Of a DNA stretch of 64,000 nucleotides, positions 12,301 through 23,184 are shown piece after piece. Both the position numbers and the translations under genes were made by a program. The stretch is from Atherix ibis. Taxonomy: Eukaryota > Arthropoda > Insecta > Diptera > Athericidae. The notes beneath the pieces were generated by a model, which searched no databases, was not told where the DNA came from, and worked only from the letters and a program-made list of their open reading frames with translations. How positions within the stretch are numbered: position 1 is the stretch's first letter; every line of letters starts with the position of its first letter. Location of the stretch: contig OY282606.1 in NCBI GenBank assembly GCA_958298945.1, positions 71,783,622 to 71,847,621 of the forward strand. The letters are read 5' to 3'.

Positions 12301-13455
12301 GATAAGTTAGAAGCGGGACGGCCAATACCAAATGTACCTCCACCCGCATATGGACAGAATTTCTTACCTAATCGTAATAAAATAGACCAAACGAATAAAT
12401 ATGGTGTGGGGGGTGATCGTGTTAAGCCAGGGAAACCAGGTGTTGGGGATCGCTTCTCTCCTACATATTCTCCAGTTGGGGGTCGTCCCACTTTGGGTGT
12501 AAAGGGTAGGGAACCCATTGATAAAAAGAAACCTGGTTATCGAGGTAGTGATGATCGTACTCCTAATCGGGGTGGAGGCGCTGATGCCTATGGCCAAGAC
12601 CGCGACAGAGATTACTTATCGGGTGGTTATGATTCCTCTAAAAAACCAGTTGAAAGACCGGGGTTTCCAACGGGTGGGTTAGGCGGTTCAACACGCCAGC
12701 CAGATAGAGGTGGTTCGGGATCACGATTTGGTGATGGAAATCGTAAGAATAATAGAGATGATTTGTCCGCCTTTGATAAGAATCGTCCTTCAACAGGTCT
12801 TGATCGTCGGCCCACACAACCCGGCTACCGTGGCGAACCAGGTCGCGACAGGACGGATAGAAATCGTGGTGATAATTCAATTCCTGGCGGTTCGCGCAAT
12901 AAAGATGATCGATTTTCATCAAATTATCCCGATAGGAATGGAAAACCGGAATACCCGCGAGGTGGATCTCCATCAACCGATTTTTCATCCAATGGAAATT
13001 CAAAGCCGACTTTTGGTGGCGGCAGCAGCCCTGGCAGCATACCCGGTGGAAGACGACCCGATGACGGAGGATTTGACGATAGACGCGGTGATTATCCACC
13101 CCGAGGACGACCTCCAACCCGGGAGCCATTCTCTGGAAGCAGGTTTGACATTAAACGACCTCGACCTCCTACAAGCTATGAGTACGCCAATGACTTTTCA
13201 GGATCTTCGAGCAATGGGCGCGACCACCACCCCAACCGGCCAGGCGTTATCGACCTCGACCGTGGAGGAGATACACTGATTAGAAACGTTGGTGACGAGA
13301 CATTCGAGCTACCACCAGGAAGCCATGTAAGAGCCCATGTACAGAATATAGACATCCTACCAATTGGACGAACACCATCACCCTCTGAAGCACTAAGACG
13401 CGATGAACTCAAAGAAATATGTTGCAAAAAGAAACTTGAACAGCTAAACTCCTAA
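3235..13455 (+). CDS. Cuticular gene 1: secreted protein with three R&R chitin-binding domains and long Gly/Pro/Arg-rich tail (4 exons)
   Basis: Predicted 677-aa secreted structural protein of the cuticle; R&R (chitin_bind_4) domains bind chitin. Four exons join in frame: 3235-3347, 9868-10005, 11585-11766, 11855-13455 (113+138+182+1601 nt = 678 codons). All introns are GT-AG, in phases 2, 2 and 1. Residues 1-18 are a signal peptide (MWTNIGILILVIVSIYAQ). R&R-1 covers about 29-88 (NEDGTFKFGH ... YTAGPRGF), R&R-2 about 119-172 (YSFKYQTVDAE ... YAASAENGF) and R&R-3 about 204-260 (GQYRFILSGP ... YIAGAGIGYRVV). Residues 270-620 are low-complexity and rich in G, P, R, D and S, probably disordered. 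A short less-biased C-terminus contains a Cys-Cys pair (EICCKKK). ATG 3235 is chosen because the signal peptide starts there. R&R-3 recalls long multi-domain Drosophila Cpr proteins such as Cpr73D, but that is memory only, so no symbol is given. Confidence 0.85.
3348..9867 (+). other. Intron 1 of cuticular gene 1 (6.5 kb)
   Basis: Long AT-rich intron without an alternative R&R exon that I could find. It contains the MITE at 7895-8422 and a GCCATCTAGCG motif at 5480-5490. A fragment after ttttcag at about 4757 is briefly open but does not join in frame. Confidence 0.7.
7895..8422. mobile_element. PIF/Harbinger-like MITE in intron 1
   Basis: The two ends form imperfect terminal inverted repeats of about 55 bp. 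The left begins GAGCCCTCTGCACACGATGC, and the reverse complement of the right end begins GGCCGCTTCACATGACGC. Shared blocks are CC, CACA, GA, GC, GTTT, TGCTTG, GCTGG and CG in register. The flanks are TTA at 7892-7894 and TTA at 8423-8425, the 3-bp duplication expected for PIF/Harbinger. No transposase frame is present in the 528 bp. The class rests on the TTA duplication plus the G-rich TIR start; another class with 3-bp duplications is possible. Confidence 0.5.
9868..10005 (+). CDS. Exon 2 of cuticular gene 1 (rest of R&R-1)
   Basis: The acceptor is attgaaaaag|ACACTCC and the donor CGTGG|gtatgt. It completes the Gly split from exon 1 and reads H39 to R83, including EIVRGRYG and VYTAGPRG, the conserved end of an R&R domain. 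The exon is under 60 codons and has no start codon, so simple ORF scans miss it. The pyrimidine tract is weak, but reading frame and domain continuity are strong. Confidence 0.8.
10006..11584 (+). other. Intron 2 of cuticular gene 1
   Basis: AT-rich, apart from a less AT-rich block at about 11100-11510 that has open frames on both strands (87 and 97 codons). Neither frame resembles a family I know. They overlap each other antisense and lie inside the intron, so I do not call a gene. Confidence 0.6.
11585..11766 (+). CDS. Exon 3 of cuticular gene 1 (linker and first half of R&R-2)
   Basis: The acceptor is tttttag|ATTTCG and the donor AAGG|gtaaca. It reads F85 to K144: a Pro/Asp-rich linker (GPIGTPDDPNADPREDP), then SYSFKYQTVDAERQENKD, the start of R&R-2. 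It joins exon 4 after an 88-bp intron. Confidence 0.85.
11855..13455 (+). CDS. Exon 4 of cuticular gene 1 (end of R&R-2, R&R-3, tail)
   Basis: The acceptor is tttaaatag|GTCTC. It begins GLYSYIDD and runs open to TAA at 13453-13455. Contains the end of R&R-2, all of R&R-3 and the low-complexity tail. Base composition is much more GC-rich than the surrounding DNA, as expected for coding sequence. Confidence 0.9.
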
Positions 13456-14950
13456 CAAACCTACTAAATGCTATACCTACCATTATTGTTCAACATTGAT
13501 TCATGTCATGATAATACAGATCATCCAGAATCGTTATGACGACAAGCGCCTTTATCATCTAATGCAGCCAGCCAGCCACCTATTAATGCATAAAATTTAA
13601 TTTTTGTACATTAAATAATTTTTTCTTAGACAATTCATATTTGTATATTTATGTAAATTTAATTTTAATTTTTAGCTTATTTATTGTAAATTGTGTGTTT
13701 CTCTTGTGATTAGCTCGAAATTGAGATTGTCAACTAAATTTAAAATCTTTTAACTTATCTCCAAGTGGAAATTTTACTAAATTTATAATGAGATTCAAAA
13801 ATGAAAAAAGAACAAATAATATTATTAACAAATATAATAATAATAATAAAAAAAAACAAATAACAATCGGTGTTAATTAATTTATTCCATTAGATACTCA
13901 ATTGGTGGTTGATCAATGTTCATTGCGCAATTTGCAAAATGTCAAATCGAATTAGCTTCTTGATGGTGACAGGCGTTTTCGAAGTGCACTTAAGAATTTG
14001 AAATTTCCCTATTACCGACCATTATTTTATCAAAAGAATTTGAGAATGCAGTCTACATAAATGCATTTATTTGTTCTAAGAGTAATGAATAGGATTACTA
14101 GAAAATATTGACATCTTGTAGGCTACAGATAGATATGAAAATTGATTAAGAGTCATTTGACCGTTCGAGATAAAATTTTAATTGCGTTTATTAATCAGTT
14201 TGATGGGCAAAAAAAACTGTCATAATTTTAAAGATATTTAAAATAGAATTTTTTTTTTGCAATTTCAGGGACAATTAAAAAAAAAATTACTTAAATTATT
14301 TCAGTAAAAATTTCATTATTTGATTTGCATATATTTTTACTACCTGTGGTTTTGGATAAATAATGTTCTTTGGGAATAATTGATAAAATTTTTAAGGATC
14401 CAAAAAGGAAATTTCATTAAAAAACATTATTTAAATTAATAATTTTGCACACATGGTATACTCGTATTAGTATTCTGGATTTAAGTCATTTGTATTTGAT
14501 ATAAAATTTACATTTAAATATGGTATTTTAAGCATGATAACATAATTACTTGTATCGGACTATACGCCTTTTGAGAGTAAATATTTTCAGGTACACTTAC
14601 TTTGAACATAACATCTGATGTGCTAATAAAAGAGGTTGTAAGTGAATTTATAATCTTTGCTACTAAATGGTTAAATTAATTAATAATATTAGTATTTGAT
14701 GTGATAAAAGGGAAATTTTACAAAGTACATGTGATTTAACAGACAGATGAATAAAAATTGTCAATTTAAATAGGAATAAATTCTTCCCTATAGGCATTAT
14801 TATAAATAAAATTTATTTGTCGATATTACCGGTTTGTTTTTTAAAATTCCAAAAAAATGCAGAAGACATATTTTTAAAAATGTAAGATATTTTATTTGAA
14901 TCGATAAACCAATGTTTGTTAATTACTTTTCAAAAAAATTTTCATGTAAA
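13456..14950 (+). other. 3' flank of cuticular gene 1 and AT-rich spacer
   Basis: Holds the presumed 3' UTR. The first AATAAA I see is at 13845-13850, about 390 nt after the stop. Beyond that the DNA is AT-rich with no gene or repeat that I recognise up to the mariner at about 14953. Confidence 0.45.
13845..13850 (+). terminator. Possible poly(A) signal of cuticular gene 1
   Basis: AATAAA inside an AAT-repeat stretch. It is the first canonical hexamer after the stop codon, but the low-complexity context makes it uncertain. Confidence 0.3.
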
Positions 14951-14952
14951 TG

Positions 14953-16260
14953 TTGGTCGTTCAATAAGTCCTTAGAAAATCCGAGAAATTGCGCTCGTAG
15001 TGTCGATTTTTTTTTGTAAGTAGCATTATCGACAGGAAAGCTGTCAAAATTTCAGCTCGATCCATAGCGTAGGTCAATTTCTATCGTCGATTAAAGTTAA
15101 CGACTTTTATTTGTGCATAACAATGGAAAAAAGCGAGTTTAGAGCTGTCATCAAACATGTCCATTTGAAAGGCTTAAGCTCGAAAGAAATCAAAGCCGAG
15201 TTAGATGCAGTTCATGGCACATCTGCACCTCTGTTTGCGATGGTTTACAATTGGGTGAATGAATTTAATTGTGGCCGTTCATCCACAAAAGATGAACATC
15301 GTTCAGGACGCCCAGTTGAGGTGTCTACTCCTGAAATCATCGACAAAATCCACGATCTGATTTTAAACGATGGGCGAATTAAACTGCGCGAATTAGTTGA
15401 GGCCACGGGCATATCACAAGGTACAGTCGCTTCAATTACGCATGAAAAATTGTCTGTGAAAAAAATGTCGGCAAGATGGGTGCCGCGTTTGCTCTCAGAG
15501 GATAAGCGCAATCGTGTAGTGGACTCTGAGGCTATGTTGGCACTCTTTCATCGCAATCCTGGCGAATTCCTTCGTCGATATGTCACTGTGGACGAAACCT
15601 GGATACACTACTACACTCCAGAAAGTCATCACAGTGGATTTTCAAGGGTGAACGGGCTCCGAAGAAGGCAAAAACTGTGCCATCGGCCGGCAAGGTGATG
15701 GCCACTGTCTTTTGGGATTCGCAGGGCATCATTTTTATCGACTACTTGGAAAAAGGAAAAACAATAACAGGAGCGTATTACGCGTCGTTATTGCAACGGT
15801 TGAGTGAGGAAATCAAAGAGAAACGCCCCCATCTGAAGAAGAAAAAAATCCTCTTGCATCAGGACAATGCGCGTGTAGCCACCTGCGCTGTTTCCATGGC
15901 CAAAATTGTGGAATTGAGAATGGAATTGTTGCAGCATCCCGCTTATTCACCAGATTTGGTCCCGAGTGATTATTATCTTTTTTTCCCAATCTGAAGAAAT
16001 GGCTTGGTGGACGACGGTTCACTTCCAAAGAGGACGTGATTGCTCAAACGGATGAGTATTTTGCAGAACTTCCAAAATCCTATTTTTTGGACGGGATAAA
16101 AATTTTGGAAAAACGGTTGGAAAAGTGTATAGAGCTAAAAGGAGATTGATAAAATCTTTTTTAAGATAAACAATGCGCGTTTAAAAAAAATTTTTTATTT
16201 GTATGTTGAAAAAATAACAGTCTTTTTCCATCTTTTTCTAAGGACTTATTGAACGACTTA
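14953..16260 (+). mobile_element. Mariner A, near full length, frameshifted
   Basis: Bounded by identical 23-bp inverted repeats at 14957-14979 (tcgttcaataagtccttag...) and 16234-16256. TA follows on the right (16259-16260) but the left flank has drifted. The length of about 1.3 kb is normal for mariner. It ends almost where the next Tc1/mariner relic begins, so it may have landed in or beside that element. The copy is old but well preserved compared with the others here. Confidence 0.85.
15123..16149 (+). pseudogene. Mariner A transposase (DD34D), two frameshifts
   Basis: Cut-and-paste transposase gene, now broken. ATG 15123 opens MEKSEFRAVIK and the N-terminal HTH region, followed by an SGRP linker. 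The catalytic triad is visible: VTVDETW (Asp codon 15591), LHQDNA (Asp codon 15863) and PSDYYLF (Asp codon 15968). The last two are 34 residues apart, the mariner DD34D spacing. The frame shifts at about 15630 (after ESHH, before WIFKGERAPKK) and again at about 15985 in a T run. It ends CIELKGD-stop at 16147-16149. All catalytic residues survive, so loss of function is due to the frameshifts. Confidence 0.85.
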
Positions 16261-16261
16261 T

Positions 16262-17144
16262 TGTACGTTTGAAGTGACCAATGCGAGAGGTCCAATTTTT
16301 AACCACTTTTTCGTGCTTCTTGGCACGTATATCTTGCGACATTCTGATGCACACATGAAATATTGTTTTTGAAGATTGCAAGTGATGCCAGTTTATCGGC
16401 ATAGACAAGTGACTACACGTAGCCCCTTAAAAAATAGTCTAGAGGCATCAAATCGCACGATCTAGACGGTCAACTCACCGGTCTAAAATATGAGGTAAAT
16501 TGCTAACTGAACTCATCTCGGATATGTCTATTGTTCCATGTACTGTGTGGTATGTAGGGCCGTTTTGTTGAAACCACATGTCGACCAGATGTAGTTCTTA
16601 CTTTTTGGGCAAAGAAAAGTTCGAAATCATTGAGTAATAGCAGGTGCCATTGACAATAACGTTGCGACCAGCGTCATCTTTAAAAAAATACCGAAGAAAT
16701 GATTCCGTATTCGGACCGATTACTAAACAGTGCCTTTGTTTGGGTGCAATGGCAGTTCTTGTTCTGCCTGGGGTTGTTCATCAAACCAAATGCAACAATT
16801 TTGCTTATTCACATACCCATTCAACCAGAAAAGAGCTTCGTCGCTAAACGCAATTTTTTGGTAAAAACGGATTTTCTAAGGCGACGGATGGACAAATAAC
16901 GGTTTTTACCAACACTGGATGCCACCCCAGTAAGCACTCTACGCACACGGTTTGGTACTTTGATGTCCAATTGTGTAAAATTGCTATGAAATTTTGTCAC
17001 TATGGTTTGCATTGATTGCTCAGTAGGTCGATTATGACGACCATAAAATGGTCGAATTGCGCAAAACACATTTTTAACACATCACGAATTTTGATAATAA
17101 AATTCAATAATTTGTAAGCACTGTTCCGATGTAAGTCTTTCCAT
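16262..17144 (-). pseudogene. Tc1/mariner-superfamily (IS630-like) transposase relic with internal deletion
   Basis: Read from ATG 17144 on the minus strand: MERLTSEQCLQIIEFYYQN, a stop, then the HTH region with PFYGRHNRPTEQSM, LDIKVPNRVRRV and RYLSIRR. The next codons jump directly to FYQKIAFSDEALFWLNGYV, which carries the first catalytic Asp (FSDEA) of this family, so some 60-70 residues are missing. Later pieces include QELPLHPNKGTV, VDMWFQQNG (second acidic motif) and a C-terminal VKNWTSRIGHF. There are several stops and shifts. Similar elements appear here at 31.6 kb and 43.4 kb. No clear inverted repeats. Confidence 0.7.
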
Positions 17145-17149
17145 GATAA

Positions 17150-18410
17150 ACTGGCTAACTAAGCACTTTTGACTTTGACATACGTCAAGTGTCACGCGTA
17201 ATCTATCAAAAATAAATACATGGCAACCAAATGGCAAATAAACACCCCATATAAAAAGAAAATATTCTGTACAAAATTAAAAGAAAAAAATGTTGTTACT
17301 TCAACTAATTTTAAGGAAGTTTCCAAAAAACCATTGATAACATTTGCTAAATTTAGAAATGCAGAAAATCGAGATTATTTGCTTAACACCAGATGGCATC
17401 AGTTTGCTTAAATTAAGTTATTACTGTCTAATGCCATCTAGTGATAATTATAAACACCTTATCGAAACTTCTAATTTGCCATCAGATATTAGCCATTTTT
17501 GTGTACAAACTATTCTTTTAAAAATATTTTTCATTTAAGTTCCGTTTTTAATAATAAAAAACTTTTATTTTTTAAAAATTTTCATTAAATAAATTAATAA
17601 ACGTTTAATTATAATAAGGAATGCTCCTCTGATATAGTAACAATTTATGTTAGTATCCTTCTTACTTATCTTATATTCAGGGAAGGGTCAACAAAGATTT
17701 TAGTTATGTTCTTAATTTTTTAATATCAGAAAAAATTTTAAAAGAAGCAATTCAGAGCACCTAAAAGAAATTTTATTAAAATTTGTTTTAGAAAAAGACT
17801 ATTAATCAAATAGAGATATAAAAATTGATCGATAATAATTTATTATGGAGCATCTAACAACGTATTGAAATTATTGAAATATTTTATTTAAATAATTGTT
17901 CAATTGTGAATACGCGGAGAAAATTACGTGAATTTTTTTGTGTTAATAATATGCCGAGCAGGTCAATCATTTAGCGTGTAATGCATAATTTTACAAAACA
18001 TGCATACACTGGGAGATAAAGTGAAGACTGAGCGATAATTAAGCCAATGTACACAGTGAGGCAGGGTTTTGGTGAATGTCCGAGTACCTTAAAAGTGCCA
18101 AAGTCAAGAAGGAAGTAAGACAAGCCAAGTTAATTCTCAGAATGATTTAACTGCCACGATTGACATCAGATCCTCCTCAAAGGAATCATATAGAGGATCC
18201 TCCTCAGGAAATGAATATAGGTACTGAATAAGCTGGTGTCTAATGGACAAGGTATATAAGAATTGTGTCACTAATACTCTCATTAATGACACACTTCTTA
18301 TATACCGACAACCTTTTCCTGTCGGTTGCTGAATCACTCCTGCAGGTGAATGTAATTACTTCCAAGGTAAGTGCTAGAGCAGCAGAAGTGAAGCCATCAT
18401 AAAAACAACT
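17150..18410. other. AT-rich spacer
   Basis: No gene recognised. Contains two facing copies of an AGATGGCAT motif (17390-17400 and 17433-17443, inverted, about 30 bp apart). A mixed region at 18000-18350 has no convincing frame. Confidence 0.45.
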
Positions 18411-18419
18411 TACTTTCAT

Positions 18420-19720
18420 GTCTTTAGGAAAAGAACCTGCATTCCTGGAGAGTACACATCTGGACCCAGCTACCTTTATCCGACAGATTCCATAAAAACC
18501 CTGGGTATATTACCATTTCCTGAGAAGGGAGTTGGAATCTGCATATTAAAAATACTGTCAACTAATATTAAATGCATTTTTAATATGGTAAAGGTTCTGG
18601 TTGGCAGTAAATATATTGCGGCACTCTATGCATCAGAATGTCACGGTATTAGAGCAGCCACTTGAGCATCAGACATTAACTTCATTTATACAAAGACCTT
18701 TGCTCTACCGAAAAATCGCTTCAAAATCATCTGAGAAAAGTTATTGTCACCACCTACTCAAAATGAAATTCGTCCTACATTTCCTTTGTTTTAAATTCCA
18801 AACCTCCCTTCCATACCCAGATAGGAAATCATGGTTTGGAATGGAGTTGGTGGGGGGGGGGGTATCTGTGGCAATAAGTGGATGCAAAAAGACTAACACC
18901 AATCCATCCATGTATATGAAACGTTTCCTTTAATTGCTGGATTCACACTTTTATTCACAGCCGCTGCTGTTGATGACCACTCAATATCCTTTTCTGTTAT
19001 CTAACTTATTGGCGGTAAACATTGCTATATCAAGTGCGGAATCCTCACAGAAGTTTCTCTTTCCAATTTGGACGGCAGCTGAGTTTACGAATAATATTCC
19101 AAACATCGCAGCGTAAATATTTTTATAGATAGTCTCGTCATTTTGGAAGCAATTCGAAGCTCATCAAATAATCCCGTGCTCAGTAAAATACGTCGCAATC
19201 TATTAAACAATGAAAACGTTGAGTTAATTTGGGCTCCCGATCAAGTTGGTATCCTTCGCAATGAGCGAGCTAATCAGCTGGCGTGGGAAGCATTGCACTA
19301 TTCTGTTCTTGCTGAGATACTCAACTTGACGCATATACTAACCAAATCTTTAGCCATACATAGACAAACAGGTTGGACCAAAGGTAAACGATTTCCATCC
19401 ACACATTGCTCAAACCTCAACAAACTATTATATTTAAAAACAATTTACAAAGTTCTGCAAAAGACAATGTCGCAGAATTTGAATTCGGCATAACGCACTT
19501 ACCCATAATTTCCTCTTCGGTAACCAATCTCATCCTACATGCCATTCCTATGGTATTTAACTTACCAATCATGCATATTTTAAGTGAGTGCCATTTAACC
19601 CAGAATTACTTTCCAAATAGAACTCCTTCCATTGTGGAGCTACTAGATCCAACTACTCCTTTCCAAAGACCTCTCTTTAATTTCTTAAAAGTAGCTAATA
19701 ATCTCCATCATATTTAACCA
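18420..19720 (+). mobile_element. Degenerate LINE fragment with RNase H domain (I-like clade)
   Basis: Plus-strand pieces in shifting frames match the end of a LINE second ORF. A thumb-like segment at about 18490-18620 is followed by an RNase H region. The clearest part is 19150-19310: NNPVLSKIRRNLLNN then VELIWAPDQVGILRNE and ANQLAWEALH, matching the RNase H block that normally reads W-x-P-S-H-x-G-I-x-G-N-E. The A-D of the GNExAD motif is now A-N. A C-terminal stretch with HILSECH follows at about 19560-19600, like the Cys/His region of LINE ORF2. Only RNase-H-bearing clades (I and relatives) have this order. Heavily mutated and 5' truncated. Confidence 0.6.
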
Positions 19721-20180
19721 CTTTTAATTATTTTCTGTAACTAACTATTGACCAGTCTTTCATGAGGTAAGCTGGTAATACCAGTCCATACGTAACATAG
19801 ATAAACGAGTGTCTGAAGGGAATATTCTCTTTCATTTTTGATTGCTCCATTTTCATTTTTGGATCCATTTTGAAAATGTTAATCAAATAACAGAATTTGG
19901 AGAAGTTGTCTTTAAGTTGTGTACCACATTTTCTAAAGGCGTTTTAGCAATTCAAAATTTAGGTTGTTTTGTAATTTGGTGCCGTTTTAAAGGTAACTTC
20001 ATAGAAGCTCTAGTTCCTATTGGCGTAGAACTCGACTAAGCGATTTTGACAATCTATTCTTGATGCAAATTTCTTATCACTAAGAGAGTTTTGCAATGAT
20101 AAAGAAATATGATGATCCTTTGATACCAGGTCCGGACTATAAGGTCTAAGCAAGCTCCCGGAGTTTCTGGCGGGTTACTA

Positions 20181-21427
20181 CCACCTAGAGTGTGGCGCTC
20201 CCATCGTTCCGATTTGAGTTCTGTGTTTTTTGTTAAGTTGGTACATCTGTTGTTGATATTCCCTCTACATCTTAGCGTCATAGCTTGACATTTGAAAAAG
20301 TTACGTGGTCAATAGTACATCTATCTCTGTGTGTGTTGGCGATTTTTTACAATTTTAAAAATGGATTTAAATTTGCAACAACGAACTTGTCTTAAATTAT
20401 GCGTAAAAAACGGATTTAAGGGTGCGCAAACGTTGGAAATGTTGGAAAAGTGTTTCGGCAACGATTCTCTAAATAAAACGGTCGTTTACCAGCGGCACGA
20501 GCGGTTCAAAAGTGGTCGTGAGTCAATCGAAGATGATGAACGCAGTGGCAGACCATCGACATCGAAAACCGACGAAAACATTAAAAGAAATGTTGGTCAA
20601 TAACCGCAAATTAACCATCAGAGAGATAGCGGAGGACTTGAACATTGCCTATGGATCCGTCTAAGACATTTTGGTTAATGATTTGGGTTTCCGTCGTGTA
20701 GCAGCAAAGTTGGTACCAAAAGACCTCAATTTCATGCAAAAAAGAGACCGTGTTGACGTCGCAAAAGACATGATTTGCGAGACTGAATCCGATCCCACAT
20801 TCATCAAAAGTATGATTACTGGAGACGAGACGTGGGTTTATGGGTACGACATGCAATCCAGACAACAGGCAAGTGAATGCCGTTTACCAAATGAGCTGAG
20901 ACAAAAAAAAACCACGTCGTTTTCAGTCAAAAAATAAGGCAATGCTCACGGTTTTCATGGATAACAAAAGTGTAGCGCATCATGAATTTTTGCCAGAAGG
21001 CCAGACACTAAACAAAGAGTATTATTTGGGCGATATGAGACGTTTGCGTGAAGCAATTTGCCGAAAGAGACCAGAATTGTGGTCAGACAAGTAATTTGTT
21101 GACGAAAAATGCAACAAATACCATCCAACAACCACCGAATTCACCTGAGTTGGCTCCCTGTGACTTCTTTCTGTTCAATCGAGTTAAAAAATCATTACGG
21201 GGAACGCGTTTCAACAGCCGAGAGGAAGTAATGGAAAAATCGCAAGAAGCACTGATGGACATACCGAAAACCGAATAAAAAAAATGTTTCGAGGATTGGA
21301 TCAAGCGCTGGCATAAGTATGTTAAAGTCGATGGGGATAACTCTGAAGGGGACAATATAGATTTAGAGGAATAAACTTGTATTTTTAAATTTTTGAATAA
21401 ATTCCGGTAACTTTTTGATCAAGGTGG
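20181..21427 (+). mobile_element. Mariner C, inserted in mariner D
   Basis: Its 1247 bp lie between TA at 20179-20180 and TA at 21428-21429. The two ends begin CCACCTAGA and, on the other strand, CCACCTTGA. Joining the flanks regenerates mariner D's reading frame, which confirms the boundaries. The element is in the opposite orientation to its host. Confidence 0.75.
20361..21375 (+). pseudogene. Mariner C transposase, several frameshifts and stops
   Basis: Begins MDLNLQQRTCLKLCVKNGF at ATG 20361, with the N-terminal HTH and an ERSGRPSTSKT linker. A frameshift at about 20580-20600 leads to NNRKLTIREIAEDLNIAYGSV, then a TAA at about 20662-20664, where Gln is expected. SMITGDETWVYGYD contains the first catalytic Asp. 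Another shift near 20910 leads to SKNKAMLTVFMDNKS and YYLGDMRRLREAI. The region of the second Asp and the C-terminus is shifted, with APCDFFLF still visible at about 21157. Inactive. Confidence 0.75.
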
Positions 21428-22104
21428 TATAAACGTGCGTGACCTGGCCTTGTCCTGATGGAACACAACACCTCTTCTGTTGGCCGCTTCTGGTCAATCG
21501 CTAGGTTCAAACGATTCAATTATTGATAGTAGAGGTCCGAATTTAGTATTTGGTCATATGGAAGTAGCGCATAGTACATGATTCCTTTCCAGTCCCGTCA
21601 AATGCATAGCAAAACCTTCCTGGACGTTAGTACGCTTTGACCACGATTGTTTTAGCATAATATTGTCGTATGTGACCCATTTCTCATCCCCAGTCACCAT
21701 CCTCTAAGAAATGGGTCGATTTGATTCCGTATGGACAAGGCTTCGCAGTTTCTTTATGCAGCTAGTTTAAAAGTATTTTGTAGTCGATCTTTAGCTCCTG
21801 GGCGATCCTATGACTGCTAAAATGTCAGTCTACTTCGATCATTTGCATGATTTTATCGACATTTTTGACTACGGACCTAACTTTACGAGGTGTATTTTTA
21901 AAACTGAAAATACCGGAATGGAATCGACAAAGCCAAAATTGCGCTTAATTGGCTGTGACAGTATCGTGACAATAAACACCATTCACAATTTCAGCTGCTA
22001 GGCTTGCATTTTCGTTTTCATCAAAGCGAAATTATAAAATATACCGAATTTTCTCTTTGTTTACTTCCATCTTTTATACCCTATAACTCACAACTGAATC
22101 GACA

Positions 22105-23097
22105 GTTATAGATTGTTATTTAACGTGACCTATTTATCAAAAACCGTAAACCACGAGTCGCCTACGACTATAGGGATTGAGTTAAGCTCAATCAACGCAC
22201 CACTATATACTGGCAGTTAACAGTTAGTAATCAGTTATAAGCTGACTACTCTACCTGCTGGTGGCGAGGACTACCTAAACCTCTACTGTCATTAATAGTG
22301 ACAGGGTCCGAGATAATTGCAAAATTATCTGCGGTCCGTAGACCGTATCCGCGACATAGGTATTAACCACAGCCACCACGTTGCTGCCAAATGGCACCTA
22401 ACCTAAATCAGGAACAGTGGGTTTTCACACCATGAGGCACACCGATTCCCGTGGTACCAATTTTTGTTTTAAGAGTACTTCGGTTTGTACCCCGCTCGTT
22501 GAGCTATGGTCAGGAATCTTGTAACTTCCTAGCCACCGCTAAGCCAGCTCAGATACGCGGGTTCGCCAAGACCCAAAAGTACAACCGGAATTGAACTTGG
22601 TCTTTTTTTACCCGGTTGTAGCCACCCTGCGTGTTATTCACACACTCATTTACGCACCATTCTCGCTCTCCTCTCAAATAGCGCCACGGCAAATCTGTTA
22701 AGGCATTCTTACCTCTCTCTCACGCCCAACACACCACTCAGATCCATACCCTCATCATTCACCACGATTCCACATGCACCTAGGTCTTGTAAATTCTCGT
22801 ACAGGCCACACTCAATGAGACTCTCCTCCGCCACCCCACAAGGGCATCTAGCCTCCGGAGCTAGACCACGCCTGTGGAGGAACCCGTTCATACTGTCGTG
22901 TCCCGTGAGAAAATACCCAGGGCACAGACGAAGTTCAAACCCATACGCAGATGTAAAGCACACATCCGAAATAGACATGTGCGTCCATCTGCCATTCACA
23001 CTTTCATCCCATCGACGTTGCCAAATTTCATACATTCTGTTCAGGACCAGTACACGCCGCTGGCGTGAACTACGATCCTGAACCTCTTTAGTCGTAA
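22105..23097 (-). mobile_element. R1-clade LINE, 5'-truncated 3' end (copy E)
   Basis: Flanked by a 13-bp target duplication, aactgaatcgaca, at 22092-22104 and 23098-23110. The minus-strand frame at 22709-23035 reads MYEIWQRRWDESVNGRWTH, then LTGHDSMNGFLHRRGL and CPCGVAEES, the C-terminal region of R1-type reverse transcriptase ORFs with its CPCG zinc-binding motif. The remainder is 3' UTR. Copy G at 32.1 kb shares the same 3' end, including the ttatttaacgtgacc start. Dead by 5' truncation, as usual for LINEs. Confidence 0.8.
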
Positions 23098-23184
23098 AAC
23101 TGAATCGACAATCAAAAGAACAGCAAAAGATTTTTTTTTAGTACGGAATGTCACTTTTCCAATTAGTACAAGTCTGACCTTCTT

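Larger units (their letters stand above)
19850..23180 (-). mobile_element. Mariner D (mellifera-like), split by a second mariner and by an R1 LINE
   Basis: The minus-strand transposase starts at ATG 22070 (MEVNKEKIRYIL, stop, FRFDENENASLAAEIV) and continues through KNTPRKVRSVVKNVDKI, WVTYDNIMLKQSWSKR and ANRRGVVFHQDKA to about 21431. It resumes at about 20178 with the rest of the HTxxVTRQKLREL motif and ends near FYANRN at about 20000. Removing 20181-21427 restores codon continuity at a single TA. The 5' UTR is likewise interrupted at 22105-23097 by a LINE with a 13-bp target duplication. The outer ends are approximate because I could not match terminal repeats. Stops and frameshifts make it inactive. 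Confidence 0.7.

Noticed and set aside
12294..13427. Several long overlapping frames on the other strand and frames of gene 1 exon 4
   Set aside because: They are shadows of a GC-richer repetitive coding exon; the plus-strand frame has domain and splice support.
19842..20039. 65-codon plus-strand frame
   Set aside because: Shadow of the 3' end of mariner D, which reads in the opposite direction (FYANRN).
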